The notes: generated from the letters alone by a model not told the origin. Positions 1 through 10,378 are shown, counted from the stretch's first letter. The stretch: DNA of 13,259 nt from Planctomycetota bacterium (GCA_022566435.1 JADFIX010000020.1:1-13259), one strand, 5' to 3'. Numbers and translations are program-made.

Positions 1-373
1 AATCCACGGCATCCTTGCCACCATGAACATGCCAGAAGTGAGGCCTTTGCGAAAGAGGAAAGATGTTTACAGCAGTGGTCCCGGACGCACCATATTTTCT
101 TGACGACGGTTGCCATTCAGAAAAGCGAAGTCGTTCCTTCGACCCCTCCGCTCCATGGCCGCGAATTCGACCGTGGAGGGAATAGGTGCGTCCGGGACGT
201 CCGGGACGCACCCTACACAACGTAATGCGAAATCCGCGTCCGGAACGCACCGTACACAACTGATCGCCATTCGCGACGACCGCCTACGTGGGCTACCCTT
301 CAAACCACAACGATCAACTGAGATGAAATACCCGGACTTTGGCGGTTGGAACGATTCGCAATCAAGTCGCCGC
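1..373. other. Gene-free left edge carrying GGACGCACC repeats
   Basis: I find no credible gene here. Short open frames exist on both strands, but their translations are arginine/proline-rich, low in complexity and run through the repeats. A frame open from base 2 ends at a TGA at 101-103 and could be the tail of a gene lying to the left, but nothing in its roughly 33 codons is recognisable. The stretch lies downstream of polX, whose stop codon is at 374-376. No hairpin followed by a T-run is visible, so the polX operon's terminator was not found. Confidence 0.5.
78..260. repeat. Cluster of three GTCC-nGGACGCACC repeat copies, one inside a near-perfect palindrome
   Basis: A 14-base motif occurs three times: GTCCCGGACGCACC at 78-91, GTCCGGGACGCACC at 199-212 and GTCCGGAACGCACC at 238-251. 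The second and third copies continue into CTACACAAC or GTACACAAC, so 197-221 and 236-260 match at 22 of 25 bases. The middle copy forms the right arm of a palindrome at 185-212: arms GGTGCGTCC (185-193) and GGACGCACC (204-212) flank an inner palindrome GGACGTCC (195-202). Only the symmetric pair 194/203 is unpaired. The nonamer TCCGGGACG is also repeated in tandem at 191-208. This resembles REP-type intergenic repeats. That it is dispersed elsewhere in the genome is inference. Confidence 0.7.
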
Positions 374-2107
374 TCAGGGCCGCTTGGCGGCGATTCGCTT
401 TCTCAACGCGGCCGGGGTCAGCCCGTTCACGACATCCGCTCGCCGCGCCCCACCGCGGCGGGCGGTCTTGATGCCGTAGCGCATGGCCGCCAACCCCTCG
501 ATACTGTGGGCGTCGGTGTTGATGGTCAACGTGACGCCGGCATCGAGGGCCTGGCGGACGTGAAGATCCTTCAAGTCGAGGCGCTGCCAACTGGCGTTGA
601 TTTCCAGAAATGTGCCGGTTCGGGCGGCCGCTTCGACGACAGACCCCATGTCCATCTCCATCGGTGCACGGCGATTGATCAGCCGCCCCGTCGGGTGCCC
701 GATGGCACAGACGTAGTGATTCTCCATGGCGGCGATCGTGCGCTCGGTCGGGCTCAGTTTTGGCGCCCCGCCCTTGCCCATGGCGGAATGAATGCTGGCG
801 ACAACCCAATCGCATTGGGCCAACACGTCATCCGGGTAATCAAGCGATCCATTCGACAGAATATCGCACTCGCATCCGACCAATAGTTCGAACCCGCGGA
901 TTTCCTTGCCGACCTCGCGAATCGCACGAATGTGTTTTTCCATGCGTTCGATGGAGAGGCCATTGGCAATCACGGCGCTTTTGGAGTGGTCGCAGATGGC
1001 GAGGAATTTGTAGCCGCGGGCCTTCGCCGCTTGAGCCATTTCCGCAATCGAATTTCGTCCGTCGCTGGCGGTGGTGTGGACGTGAAGATCGCCGCGAATG
1101 TCGTCCAGTGTGATCAGCTCCGGCGGCGCGTCCTCCGAATTCAGTTCACCTCGATCCTCCCGTAGTTCAGAAGGCACTGAGGGGAAACCCAACTTCGCGT
1201 AGATTTCGTCCTCGTCTCTGCCGGCAATCGACTTTTTTCCGTCGAAGAGGCCGTATTCGTTAAGCCGCCATTTCTTGCGGACCGCCGCTTCACGAAGTCG
1301 AACGTTATGTTCCTTCGACCCGGTAAAATACTGTAGCGCCGCACCGAAAGACTCGCCATCAACCACTCTGAGGTCGATCTGTAGTTCACGGTTTTTTTCC
1401 AACGAAACGGTGACCGATCCCTTGGTTTTTCCTTCGGCCAGAACACGCTTCACCACATCAAACGAGGCAAACGCACCGATCACCGCTTTGCCGTCTTCGG
1501 CTTCGCAGAGCAAGTCGACATCGCCGATCGTCTCCGCACCGCGGCGGATGGAGCCGGCGATTTCGACGCGATCGACGCCGTCCAGTTCGCGCAGGCGCTG
1601 GGCGAGTTCCTCGGCGATGGGCCATGCCACGCCCAGCGGCGTCCGATCACCGCTGCTTTCCAGAAAGGCGATCCCTTCGGCGATTTTCTTGACGCTGATC
1701 GCCCCAAGCCCCGGCAGGGCGGCGAGTTTTCCACTCTCGATCACCCGTTTGAGATCATCGAGACCGGCGACATTCAACTCGCGAAAAGCGAGCGCGACTT
1801 TCTTGGGCCCCATGCCCGGAATCTCCAACAGCGCCGGAAGACCTTGCGGCAACTTGGCTTCCAATTCGTCGAGCACGTCCATCGTGCCCGTTTCGATAAG
1901 CTGCTGAATGCGGGCCGCCGTCCCCTTGCCGATTCCCGGAAGATCCATCAGGCGGTTCTCCGCCGCAAGCACAGCGATGTCTTCGGTCGTGTCCTTGATC
2001 GTTCGGCCGGCACGGCGATAGGAATTGATACGAAAGCCGTCGGCGCCGTCGATCTCCAGTAGATCGGCCGTTCGGGACAGCGCGTTGGCGATTTTGGGAT
2101 TGAGCAT
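374..2107 (-). CDS. polX: DNA polymerase/3'-5' exonuclease PolX
   Basis: A 577-residue family X DNA polymerase with a C-terminal PHP domain, the standard bacterial PolX layout and length; the family does gap-filling in base excision repair, with exonuclease/AP endonuclease activity from the PHP domain. Residues 1-150 hold the N-terminal 8-kDa-like domain and HhH motifs (LPGIGKG at 56-62, IPGMGPKK at 96-103, LPGLG at 131-135). The polymerase active site is GSIRRG at 185-190 with D196 and D198, and the third Asp is D245 in LQIDLR. The PHP metal ligands look intact: DLHVH 340-344, CDHS 372-375, GCECD 411-415, SIH 438-440, GHP 470-472 and NTDAH 530-534. I chose ATG 2107 because it gives the usual PolX N-terminus and has AGGAT upstream. 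An in-frame start at 2173 would overlap the permease gene. It lies 40 bases after the permease stop, so it is probably the last gene of that operon. Confidence 0.95.
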   Translation of the reverse strand: MLNPKIANALSRTADLLEIDGADGFRINSYRRAGRTIKDTTEDIAVLAAENRLMDLPGIGKGTAARIQQLIETGTMDVLDELEAKLPQGLPALLEIPGMGPKKVALAFRELNVAGLDDLKRVIESGKLAALPGLGAISVKKIAEGIAFLESSGDRTPLGVAWPIAEELAQRLRELDGVDRVEIAGSIRRGAETIGDVDLLCEAEDGKAVIGAFASFDVVKRVLAEGKTKGSVTVSLEKNRELQIDLRVVDGESFGAALQYFTGSKEHNVRLREAAVRKKWRLNEYGLFDGKKSIAGRDEDEIYAKLGFPSVPSELREDRGELNSEDAPPELITLDDIRGDLHVHTTASDGRNSIAEMAQAAKARGYKFLAICDHSKSAVIANGLSIERMEKHIRAIREVGKEIRGFELLVGCECDILSNGSLDYPDDVLAQCDWVVASIHSAMGKGGAPKLSPTERTIAAMENHYVCAIGHPTGRLINRRAPMEMDMGSVVEAAARTGTFLEINASWQRLDLKDLHVRQALDAGVTLTINTDAHSIEGLAAMRYGIKTARRGGARRADVVNGLTPAALRKRIAAKRP

Positions 2108-2147
2108 GGCGATCCTGAGAGAAATACCGGGGCGGCGGCATGACGGG

Positions 2148-3968
2148 CTACGTGCCGCTTTGCTTTCGAACAATCATATCGAAGTTACGAACCAGGCTGA
2201 TATAAATGCTCCAAACGATAAACGCATACACCGCGGTCGCGATAACCGATCCCATCGCGGCGGCAACGCGCGCCCCGCGCGCCCCGGCCTGGTATTCAGT
2301 CGCGCTGTCGAACAACTGTAAGGGGTCGATCAGAAACCAGATCGAGGTGAACGGCGCGAAGGGTGCGAGAAACGCTCCGAAGTCACGACCGGAACCCTGC
2401 ACGACTTTCGTTCCGATCATCGTTGCGACTCCGAAGATCAAGATGACCAGCCCGATACTTGCCATCACCGCGGTGACGTTCTTGCGGGTCAACAGCGACA
2501 CTCGAAGCCCGATGACGCACGCGAATGCCGTATAAACCAGGATGAGCGCCGCCATCTCCAGAGCCGTCTCGAGCCAGACGACGGGTGGCTTTGGCGGATT
2601 CGGCGATCCGTACAAACCGAACGCCAGCAGAACCACGACCGGACCCAACACCAGAGGCACCACAAAACTGACCAGCCCGCGGAGCTTGCCCCAAAGGATA
2701 TACCTGCTCGTCAGCCGCGTGGTGAGCAGCAGATCCATTGTTTTGGATTCTTTCTCTTTGGTCATCGAGGTGGCCGCCGTGTTCGTGGCAATGATGACCG
2801 CAATCGCGAATTGTATGATGATCATCGCGGCGAGCCAACTTCGCACCTCGTCTGTCGGAAGGTCACCGGACACGTGCGCAATAAAGAGATAGCTGGTCGC
2901 GCCGATGCCACCGAGAATCAGCGTCCATCGAAGCAGCCCACCCGTCGAGGCCCGCGTCTTCGCCTCGCGCCACGCGACGGGGTTGCTCCAGACATGGCGG
3001 GGAATCCGCGTTCGCTCGCCGGTCTTTTCTTTTCGAAAACGATCCGTGATTGCGGTCAAGAACGTTCGTTCGCCCGTCTTGGCACCACGACGCACAAAAA
3101 AGATGCTTCCCACGGTCAAGACAAACGCCGCCAGGAGCGTCCAGGTCACATAGAACGCCGCCGGATAGGCCAGGGCATATCGAACCCAGCCCGCGTGCTC
3201 CGTGAGCTGCTTGTACGGCGGCGGATAGACCCGATTCAACGCCACGTCGAGCGCCAAAAAGGGATGTAGCGGGGTCAACCAGCTCATCTTCAGTCCATCG
3301 ACGTTGGCCGGGGATGCTTCGACCCAAGTTTGGTTCCACCCGCCGAGCAAATACAAGCTGAGCAAGTACACGCCGATCATCAGGTAGAACGTAAAGATCG
3401 TACCGCGCGTGCCTACGCGAACCATCGAAATGAATATCGCCAACGAGCCGGTCAGAATGGCGGTGACGCCGGAAATCGCAAAGCTCACGAAGATCTGTGA
3501 AGTGGTCACGCCGCCGTACGCCGTCATGATGATGAAAATCGGCAGCCCGGCCAGCAAGAGCAAAAGAACGAAAAACAAGCGGCTCATCAGCGAACCAAAT
3601 ACGATCTGGGCGCTTGTCAGGGGCGTGGCAAGAAGAATGTTGTACGTTTGGGCGTCTCGCTCCTGCGTAATGGCGGCGGCCGTAAATACCGGCGCCAGAA
3701 AGCACATGAGCGCGAGCTGAGTACTCGATGCGAACTTGAAGGTTTGCGACGCTCCTTTTGCGAGATCGGTCAGCGATCCGCCCTGATCGCCGCCCATGAA
3801 GGCGAAGAGCGAGAAGAGCACCACGACCAAGAGCGCGAATAAATAGATGGTTCGCAGCCAAAGGTGGCGCACGCGTCGCGAGGCGCTCGAGACCACCCGC
3901 ACGAGAATCGGATTGGCCGGCAGCAAGAGCCAGAGCCAAAGCCAAAGGCGGCGGATCACGTCATTCAT
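2148..3968 (-). CDS. ABC-2 type transporter permease, two fused permease halves
   Basis: A 606-residue integral membrane protein, about twice the length of a usual ABC-2 permease. Two similar halves are visible. Each begins with a transmembrane helix and then has the cytoplasmic coupling motif of ABC-2 permeases: ITQERDAQTYNILLATPLT at 100-118 and SMTKEKESKTMDLLLTTRLT at 401-420. Both are followed by long hydrophobic helices (about 130-150 and 430-450). A polar linker with RRGAKTGERT and FRKEKTGERT lies near 293-320. The fusion would supply both membrane subunits to the adjacent ATPase. The cargo cannot be read from sequence. Start ATG 3968 was chosen for its AGGGAGG ribosome binding site (3977-3983, spacing 8). 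The frame stays open to 4031, but that extension has no hydrophobic or conserved content. The 135 bases before it (3969-4103) hold no gene. Confidence 0.9.
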   Translation of the reverse strand: MNDVIRRLWLWLWLLLPANPILVRVVSSASRRVRHLWLRTIYLFALLVVVLFSLFAFMGGDQGGSLTDLAKGASQTFKFASSTQLALMCFLAPVFTAAAITQERDAQTYNILLATPLTSAQIVFGSLMSRLFFVLLLLLAGLPIFIIMTAYGGVTTSQIFVSFAISGVTAILTGSLAIFISMVRVGTRGTIFTFYLMIGVYLLSLYLLGGWNQTWVEASPANVDGLKMSWLTPLHPFLALDVALNRVYPPPYKQLTEHAGWVRYALAYPAAFYVTWTLLAAFVLTVGSIFFVRRGAKTGERTFLTAITDRFRKEKTGERTRIPRHVWSNPVAWREAKTRASTGGLLRWTLILGGIGATSYLFIAHVSGDLPTDEVRSWLAAMIIIQFAIAVIIATNTAATSMTKEKESKTMDLLLTTRLTSRYILWGKLRGLVSFVVPLVLGPVVVLLAFGLYGSPNPPKPPVVWLETALEMAALILVYTAFACVIGLRVSLLTRKNVTAVMASIGLVILIFGVATMIGTKVVQGSGRDFGAFLAPFAPFTSIWFLIDPLQLFDSATEYQAGARGARVAAAMGSVIATAVYAFIVWSIYISLVRNFDMIVRKQSGT

Positions 3969-4103
3969 CCGTTTGCCCTCCCTGCAGCCGGCGCCGCAAG
4001 CGACGGACATCATTCGGCATGCCGCGGCCACCGTTCAAGCGATCCTGATCCACACCTGTGACCGGCGCGCTCGAGTGGGAATTGGAAGCGCGCTTCGCTC
4101 CTT

Positions 4104-5039
<936 letters not shown>

Positions 5040-5047
5040 AGGTCTAC

Positions 5048-7519
5048 CTAGAGTCCTCTGCTCTCGAGCAATTCATCCAGTTCGTCCGGCTCGCCTTCGT
5101 GCCGCGACGACGAAACGCGGGCAGGGATTCGAATCCGATACATCGACTTCGAGTAGGCAAGATCCGGCGGGAGCGGACGGAAACGCCGCTTGCCGACCCG
5201 GCGAAATAGGCGCACCGGCCCAGGATCATCCGCAAAGCCCAACAAATAGACGCTGTCGCTCTGCAACTGCGAACGAAGATCGAGATTGCGGACTCGATCC
5301 CGCGACCATACCGTCGACACTAACCCCGAAAACGAACTCGTGCTTTGACCGGGATCGTAGTCGCCGATTGTAGAAAGAAGGAGCAACGCTTTTTGATCTT
5401 GCCCGAGCTGGCCCGCCGTTTGGGTCGCAGGCACTGTCTTGGAACTGACGACCCCACCGATGCCCACCATGCCGATACTCGACAGTAGAGAGACAAAGGG
5501 ACTTTCCCATTCCGCTTGCCGACCGGCCAACGTGGACTGATTCAGCACGTTGGACTTGGAAAGTTTGCTACCCGAGGGGAAACAAAGATTTCGCAAGAAT
5601 ACTTTTTTGCCGTCCGCCGGCAAGTCGCCGATATCGAACGCGAAAATGCCGCCGCTTGCACGTACCGTTTTCTTTTCGTCTGCATCCACGTCGGTGATCA
5701 AAAACCAACAATTCTTGAGATCGACGCCGAGGTCATTGATCAAGTAACTCTCCTCGGTGACGACGCCTCCGCGTACCACGACTTCCCCCAAAAATCGACC
5801 GCTCAGCATCCCGCGCCAACGACCTTCGAACGACTTCAACGTTGCGCGAAGGCGCACGTTCTCCACCACGGCGCTGGCCGGTCGGAGCCGATACTCGTCG
5901 GGATCGGCAAAGCTCGTACTGGGCTCGGTCGACTCGAAAGCGCCTGGAAGGGGACGAAGAAAACAAGCTGTCTCGTCCGGTTCCGTCGCGCCCAGAGGAT
6001 CGGCGGGCAGCCACAAATCGAGCCTTTTGTCCGAACTGGTTTTCAAACCGAAAAACGTCGTCGCATGCGCCATCGAATCACCCGCGACGGTGTCGATGAT
6101 CGATGTCTGCCGCAGTGTTTCACCGAATCCCTGTCGTGATTGTACGACCACCCACGCGAGCACGCTCGTCGCCGCGGCCATGACCGCAAAAGCCGACCAA
6201 CTGTGTTGACGCCATCCTCGGTTGGAAACGACACCCCACGTGCCGAATGTCGCCAGGATGACGTACGCGACGGATGAGACACCCGCGAGAAACAAATAGA
6301 GTCCGCCTGAGGTCGAGAACGAGATCGGCCGAAGCACTTGATTGAAAAGCGAGGCGGGATAGGGTCGACCCTGGTCCGGGTTTTCCGGTTTGGCCAAATA
6401 GAACAGTTGTTCGAAAAACTCCGTGGCTCGTCCCGGCGCACTGAACAGATCCTTGACGGTGACCGCGGAAAAGATGATATGCCCTCGACCGAATCGACGG
6501 CGTGATACGACGGGACTATCTTCCGAATTGCCGTCCATCGACAGGGTTTCATAAGCGATGGCACGGGCACCTTCGCGCAAGGTACATCGCACAACCGGTA
6601 CCGGTCTGCCGAAGGGTTCATCCAGCCAGTCGTCGGTGCGCCGCTCGCCCTCTTTCGCGGCGGGCGCTTCGACCAGTTCCTGTCGGACGGATTTGAGGTT
6701 TTCCACTATGACGACCTCGCCTAGCTCCACCGGCAAAACCGCCGAGAGCGGCTTTGTCAAAATGACCGATCCGGCAGATCGCGAGGCGGCAATGAGCAGC
6801 ACCCCGCCTTGATTGGCCCACTCCAGCAGAGCGTTCAACTGTTTCGGTGTCAGATCCTCCGGGTTGGCGTTGTCCCATACGATGTGATCGACGGCTTCCA
6901 AGCCAATCCAGTGCTCCGGTAGGCTCTTGGGGCTGACATGCACGAGATTGAGCATTCGGTTGTAGGAAAGACGTTTGTCGGCGTCTGCCAGATCTCTTAC
7001 AGGTCCGATCGCATCCGGAGAAAGGTCGAGGATGATGAGCTCGTCATCGGAGACCACGCTGGGCTGCTGCGCGGGCGCGGCGCGGAATGTCTGTTCACCA
7101 AGTGAAATCGCCTCGACGGCCGCGCCCTTGTCGTCGAGAAGTTCGACGATGAATTTGCCTTGTCCGCGAGCCGGATTCGACGGGACGTACAATGTGTAGC
7201 TCTGCCCGCCCCCACTGTTTTGCCGCAAGTGGACCTCCAGTGAATCAAAACACTCGTCGCCGTCGTTGTCCGTTTGGGCAATACGAAGGGTGCCGTCGAA
7301 ACTCTCACGCGCCCCCAAGAGTGACAGGTCGACAATCACCGGCGTCCACGCGCCGTTCCGAACGATCGGTCCCGTCAATGAGGGAAACCCGACACGCGTG
7401 ACCGTCAATTCAATATCAGCCCGGACTGCCGCCACCCAACTCTGAACGACGAAGAAAGTCAGCATGACAATCGACTTGCCAAAAAGCGATCGAATGGTGA
7501 CTGCCCATTTGGTTCTCAT
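5048..7519 (-). CDS. Exported membrane protein with amidotransferase-like fold, partner of the ABC transporter
   Basis: An 823-residue protein. Residues 1-34 form a signal peptide: R2, K4, R10 and K15, then a hydrophobic core SIVMLTFFVV, ending AAVRA/D. Next comes a beta-rich region (35-145). About 190-365 resembles the class I glutamine amidotransferase-like fold found in membrane partners of ABC-2 exporters (VDHIVWDN, QLNALLEWANQGGVLLIA, RRFGRGHIIFSA), with no obvious catalytic Cys-His-Glu triad. Two membrane helices follow at about 405-430 and 442-460. The rest (465-823) is probably on the outer side and has Asp/Glu-rich ends. ATG 7519 was chosen because the longer frame starts at 7633, inside the predicted promoter, and would bury the signal peptide. 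First gene of the operon. Exact family not recognised; the role is inferred from neighbours as a GldG-like structural component. Confidence 0.8.
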   Translation of the reverse strand: MRTKWAVTIRSLFGKSIVMLTFFVVQSWVAAVRADIELTVTRVGFPSLTGPIVRNGAWTPVIVDLSLLGARESFDGTLRIAQTDNDGDECFDSLEVHLRQNSGGGQSYTLYVPSNPARGQGKFIVELLDDKGAAVEAISLGEQTFRAAPAQQPSVVSDDELIILDLSPDAIGPVRDLADADKRLSYNRMLNLVHVSPKSLPEHWIGLEAVDHIVWDNANPEDLTPKQLNALLEWANQGGVLLIAASRSAGSVILTKPLSAVLPVELGEVVIVENLKSVRQELVEAPAAKEGERRTDDWLDEPFGRPVPVVRCTLREGARAIAYETLSMDGNSEDSPVVSRRRFGRGHIIFSAVTVKDLFSAPGRATEFFEQLFYLAKPENPDQGRPYPASLFNQVLRPISFSTSGGLYLFLAGVSSVAYVILATFGTWGVVSNRGWRQHSWSAFAVMAAATSVLAWVVVQSRQGFGETLRQTSIIDTVAGDSMAHATTFFGLKTSSDKRLDLWLPADPLGATEPDETACFLRPLPGAFESTEPSTSFADPDEYRLRPASAVVENVRLRATLKSFEGRWRGMLSGRFLGEVVVRGGVVTEESYLINDLGVDLKNCWFLITDVDADEKKTVRASGGIFAFDIGDLPADGKKVFLRNLCFPSGSKLSKSNVLNQSTLAGRQAEWESPFVSLLSSIGMVGIGGVVSSKTVPATQTAGQLGQDQKALLLLSTIGDYDPGQSTSSFSGLVSTVWSRDRVRNLDLRSQLQSDSVYLLGFADDPGPVRLFRRVGKRRFRPLPPDLAYSKSMYRIRIPARVSSSRHEGEPDELDELLESRGL

Positions 7520-7604
7520 GCTGTCATCCGACTTGGCGCACAAAAAACCCCGACGCCGCGCCACTCGCCTGGGTGGCCGTGTGATTTCAATCCAAGAACG
7601 CCCT

Positions 7605-7633
7605 ATTCTACCCCGCTCTTGGAACCGGGACAA
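7605..7633 (-). promoter_or_regulatory. Predicted sigma70-like promoter of the ABC transporter-polX operon
   Basis: On the minus strand, TTGTCC (7628-7633) and TAGAAT (7605-7610) are separated by exactly 17 bases. The -10 box matches the consensus at five of six positions and the -35 box at four. Transcription would start near 7597, giving a leader of about 78 bases before the ATG at 7519. The rest of the intergenic stretch 7520-7825 holds only the clpC terminator and a small CCGCG-AAT-CGCGG hairpin at 7810-7822. Confidence 0.6.
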
Positions 7634-7758
7634 CCTGACCGACGAATCACCGACAAGAGACTAGGACGTGGGCCTCGTACCAACTGTTATACTCACCATC
7701 TGCCGAAAAAGTTCCTCGCCGGGTGCGGTGAATCGAAGAATAGACGTATTTGCGCGAG

Positions 7759-7788
7759 AAAAAGGGGCTCGCTGGCCAAGCAAGCCCC
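7759..7788 (-). terminator. Rho-independent terminator of clpC
   Basis: Read on the minus strand, GGGGCTTGC (7780-7788) and GCGAGCCCC (7764-7772) form a 9-base-pair stem with one T-G wobble and a 7-base loop, followed directly by TTTTT (7759-7763). It lies about 40 bases after the clpC stop codon and separates clpC from the promoter of the next operon. Confidence 0.92.
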
Positions 7789-7825
7789 GTTCGATTGGAT
7801 TCCACGTATCCGCGAATCGCGGTGT

Positions 7826-10345
7826 TTAGGTCTCCTCGGAATTCCCAGCGCCGACGGGCTCGGGTTCCTCCTTCTCGACCGTAACGCCTGTCAAAAGGAG
7901 TTCCGATGGGTCGTCTTCGCCATCCGGTTTGACGGTCACCACGACCTTGTTTTGTCCCACGAAGTCGCCACGAAGCATCGCTTCGGACAATGCGTCTTCC
8001 ACAAACTGCTCGATCGCGCGACGCAACGGGCGAGCGCCGAACTTCTCGTCCGTACCGTGCTCGATGAGGAAATCTTTGGCGTCTTCCTGCACCACCAGTT
8101 CCATGTCCTTTTCAGCCACGCGTTTGGCCAGCTTGGCCAACTCGAGGTCGATAATTTGCATCATGTCGTCGTGAACGAGCTTGTGGAAGACGATAATTTC
8201 GTCGAGTCGGTTGAGGAATTCCGGCCGGAAGTAGTCTTCCAATTCGACTTTCAACGTTTCCTTCATCTTGTCATAGGTGACGTTTTCGTCACGCTTCTGG
8301 AATCCGAAATCGTCCTGGTGCGTGATGCGGTGGGCACCGACGTTGCTGGTCATAATGAGGATCACGTTCTTGAAATCCACATGACGCCCGAAGGAGTCGG
8401 TCAGCCGACCCTCTTCCATGATCTGCAGCAACATGTTAAACACGTCCGGATGGGCCTTTTCGATTTCGTCGAGAAGGATCACGGAATACGGCCTACGACG
8501 AATGCGCTCGGTCAGTTGGCCACCCTCTTCATACCCGACGTATCCGGGCGGGGCGCCGATCAGACGCGACACGTTGTGTTTTTCCATGTACTCGGACATA
8601 TCGAGTACGAACAGCGCGTCGGGATCACCGAACATGAATTCCGCCAGACACTTGGCCAGATAGGTTTTCCCGACACCCGACGGACCCACGAAGATAAAAC
8701 TCCCCATGGGACGGTTGGGGTCTTTCAAACCGCTTCGGCTGCGGCGCACCGCACGGGCGACCGCGGAAACCGCTTCGTCTTGACTGACGACTTGGAGGTG
8801 CAACTCGTCTTCCAACTTCAACAGTCGCTCGGCCTCATCGCTGCCCATCCGGGTGAGCGGAATGCCGGTCATGGTGCTGATCACCTCGGCAATGATCTCG
8901 TCATCGACGACGCCGTCGGTTTCCGAACTCCGCTCGCGCCATTCCTTTTGTAGGGTCCGCTTTTTCATCTTGATCGAGTCCATCTGATCTCGAATCTGCG
9001 CGGCCCGTTCGTAGTCGGCGTTCTTGACCGACTCGTCTTTTTCCGCGGTCAGTTGTTCCAGCCCGGTTTCGAGCTCTGTCAGGTCGGGCGGTTTGGTCAT
9101 GGACTTCAGGCGAACGCGCGCACCGGCCTCGTCCATCACGTCGATCGCCTTGTCGGGCTGCACGCGGGAAATATACCGATCGGACAGTTCGACCGCCTTG
9201 CCCAACGCCGCGTCGGTGATCTGCACGCGGTGATGCGCTTCGTACCGGTCGCGCAATCCCTTGAGGATTTCGATCGTCTCCACCCTGTTTGGCGGCTCGA
9301 CAATGATCTGTTGGAACCGCCGCTCGAGCGCCGTGTCCTTCTCGATGTACTTGCGGTATTCGTCCAGCGTCGTGGCGCCGATGCACTGTATCTCACCACG
9401 ACTCAGCGCCGGTTTGAGGACGTTCGATGCGTCGATCGCGCCTTCCGCCCCGCCGGCACCGACCAGCGTGTGCAATTCGTCGATGAACAGGATGACGTTC
9501 CCGGCGCGGCGAACCTCGTTCATCACCGCCTTGATCCGCTCTTCAAACTGACCGCGATACTTCGTGCCGGCGACCATCATGGCCAGATCGAGCACGACGA
9601 TGCGATGATCCGCCAGCAGTTCCGGGATGTCGTGGGCGATGATTTTCTGGGCCAGACCCTCGACGATCGCGGTCTTGCCGACACCGGCCTCACCGAGCAA
9701 CACCGGGTTATTCTTCTGCCGGCGGCAGAGTATCTGTATGATGCGTTCGATCTCACGTTTTCGACCGATGAGCGGATCGAGCTTGTCCTGCTTGGCGATT
9801 TCCGTGAGATCTCTTCCGAACGAGTCGAGGGCCGGCGTCTTGCTCTTGCCCCGCTTCGCTTCACCGCCGATCACCCCGCCCCCGCCGCCGACCTCTTCCG
9901 GTTCGTCGGTCGCGCCGAGCAGATTCAAGACCTCTTCGCGAACGTCTTCCAGTTTGAGATTGAGGTTCATCAAAACCTGGGCCGCCACGCCGTCCTGTTC
10001 GCGCAAGAGCCCCAACAGCAAGTGCTCGGTACCGACGTAGTTGTGATTCAGGTTTCGCGCCTCTTCGATCGCGTACTCGATGACTTTCTTGGCGCGGGGG
10101 GTCTGAGGGAGTTTCCCCATGGTGACCGTTTCCGGCCCGCTCTTGACGAGCTTTTCGACCTCGAGGCGAACCTTGCGGAGATCAACGTCCAAATTTTTCA
10201 GCACATTCGCACCGACGCCCGAGCCCTCCTTCACCAATCCTAGAAGGATGTGCTCCGTGCCAATGTACTCGTGGTTGAACCGTTGCGCCTCTTGATTGGC
10301 AAGGGCCATGACTTTGCGAGCACGATCCGTAAATCGCTCGAACAT
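7826..10345 (-). CDS. clpC: ATP-dependent Clp protease ATP-binding subunit ClpC
   Basis: An 839-residue HSP100/Clp AAA+ unfoldase that feeds substrates to ClpP. Two Clp_N repeats occupy about 1-145 ([12 protein letters not shown] at 26-37, [12 protein letters not shown] at 102-113), followed by a glycine-rich linker (153-161). The first ATPase domain has Walker A GEAGVGKT (218-225) and Walker B VILFIDE (284-290). A UVR/middle domain lies near 422-460 ([11 protein letters not shown]). The second ATPase domain has GPSGVGKT (554-561), VILLDE (622-627) and sensor-2 [10 protein letters not shown] (770-779). The middle domain and double N-repeat identify ClpC rather than ClpA or ClpB. FGF (680-682) sits where the ClpP-docking loop (VGF in Bacillus ClpC) is expected. 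ATG 10345 follows AGGAGAAG (10353-10360). No clpP or mcsAB gene adjoins it. Confidence 0.97.
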   Translation of the reverse strand: MFERFTDRARKVMALANQEAQRFNHEYIGTEHILLGLVKEGSGVGANVLKNLDVDLRKVRLEVEKLVKSGPETVTMGKLPQTPRAKKVIEYAIEEARNLNHNYVGTEHLLLGLLREQDGVAAQVLMNLNLKLEDVREEVLNLLGATDEPEEVGGGGGVIGGEAKRGKSKTPALDSFGRDLTEIAKQDKLDPLIGRKREIERIIQILCRRQKNNPVLLGEAGVGKTAIVEGLAQKIIAHDIPELLADHRIVVLDLAMMVAGTKYRGQFEERIKAVMNEVRRAGNVILFIDELHTLVGAGGAEGAIDASNVLKPALSRGEIQCIGATTLDEYRKYIEKDTALERRFQQIIVEPPNRVETIEILKGLRDRYEAHHRVQITDAALGKAVELSDRYISRVQPDKAIDVMDEAGARVRLKSMTKPPDLTELETGLEQLTAEKDESVKNADYERAAQIRDQMDSIKMKKRTLQKEWRERSSETDGVVDDEIIAEVISTMTGIPLTRMGSDEAERLLKLEDELHLQVVSQDEAVSAVARAVRRSRSGLKDPNRPMGSFIFVGPSGVGKTYLAKCLAEFMFGDPDALFVLDMSEYMEKHNVSRLIGAPPGYVGYEEGGQLTERIRRRPYSVILLDEIEKAHPDVFNMLLQIMEEGRLTDSFGRHVDFKNVILIMTSNVGAHRITHQDDFGFQKRDENVTYDKMKETLKVELEDYFRPEFLNRLDEIIVFHKLVHDDMMQIIDLELAKLAKRVAEKDMELVVQEDAKDFLIEHGTDEKFGARPLRRAIEQFVEDALSEAMLRGDFVGQNKVVVTVKPDGEDDPSELLLTGVTVEKEEPEPVGAGNSEET

Positions 10346-10378
10346 ATCCGTGCTTCTCCTAGGAATCGGCGCTCGAAC

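Noticed and set aside
78..260. CRISPR array interpretation of the GGACGCACC copies
   Set aside because: There are only three imperfect copies with unequal spacing (121 and 39 bases), and no cas genes in the window.
367..393. TCGCCGC/GCGGCGA hairpin straddling the polX stop codon as a terminator
   Set aside because: The stem overlaps the coding end and is not followed by a T-run on the minus strand.
110..886. Plus-strand open frame (258 codons) across the repeat cluster and the polX 3' end
   Set aside because: It is antisense to the conserved PHP domain of PolX, and its first part is a translation of the palindromic repeats.
2108..2173. Upstream start for PolX at 2173
   Set aside because: It would overlap the end of the permease gene and add residues absent from the usual PolX N-terminus.
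7520..7633. Upstream start at 7633 for the exported protein
   Set aside because: It would lie within the predicted promoter and place a basic 38-residue extension before an otherwise clear signal peptide.
7619..8953. Long plus-strand open frame (444 codons) antisense to clpC
   Set aside because: Its translation mirrors clpC codon bias, has no recognisable domain and no ribosome binding site. The minus strand encodes a fully conserved ClpC.
9053..10243. Second long plus-strand open frame (396 codons) antisense to clpC
   Set aside because: It shadows conserved ClpC N-terminal and first ATPase coding sequence. It is a GC-driven artefact.
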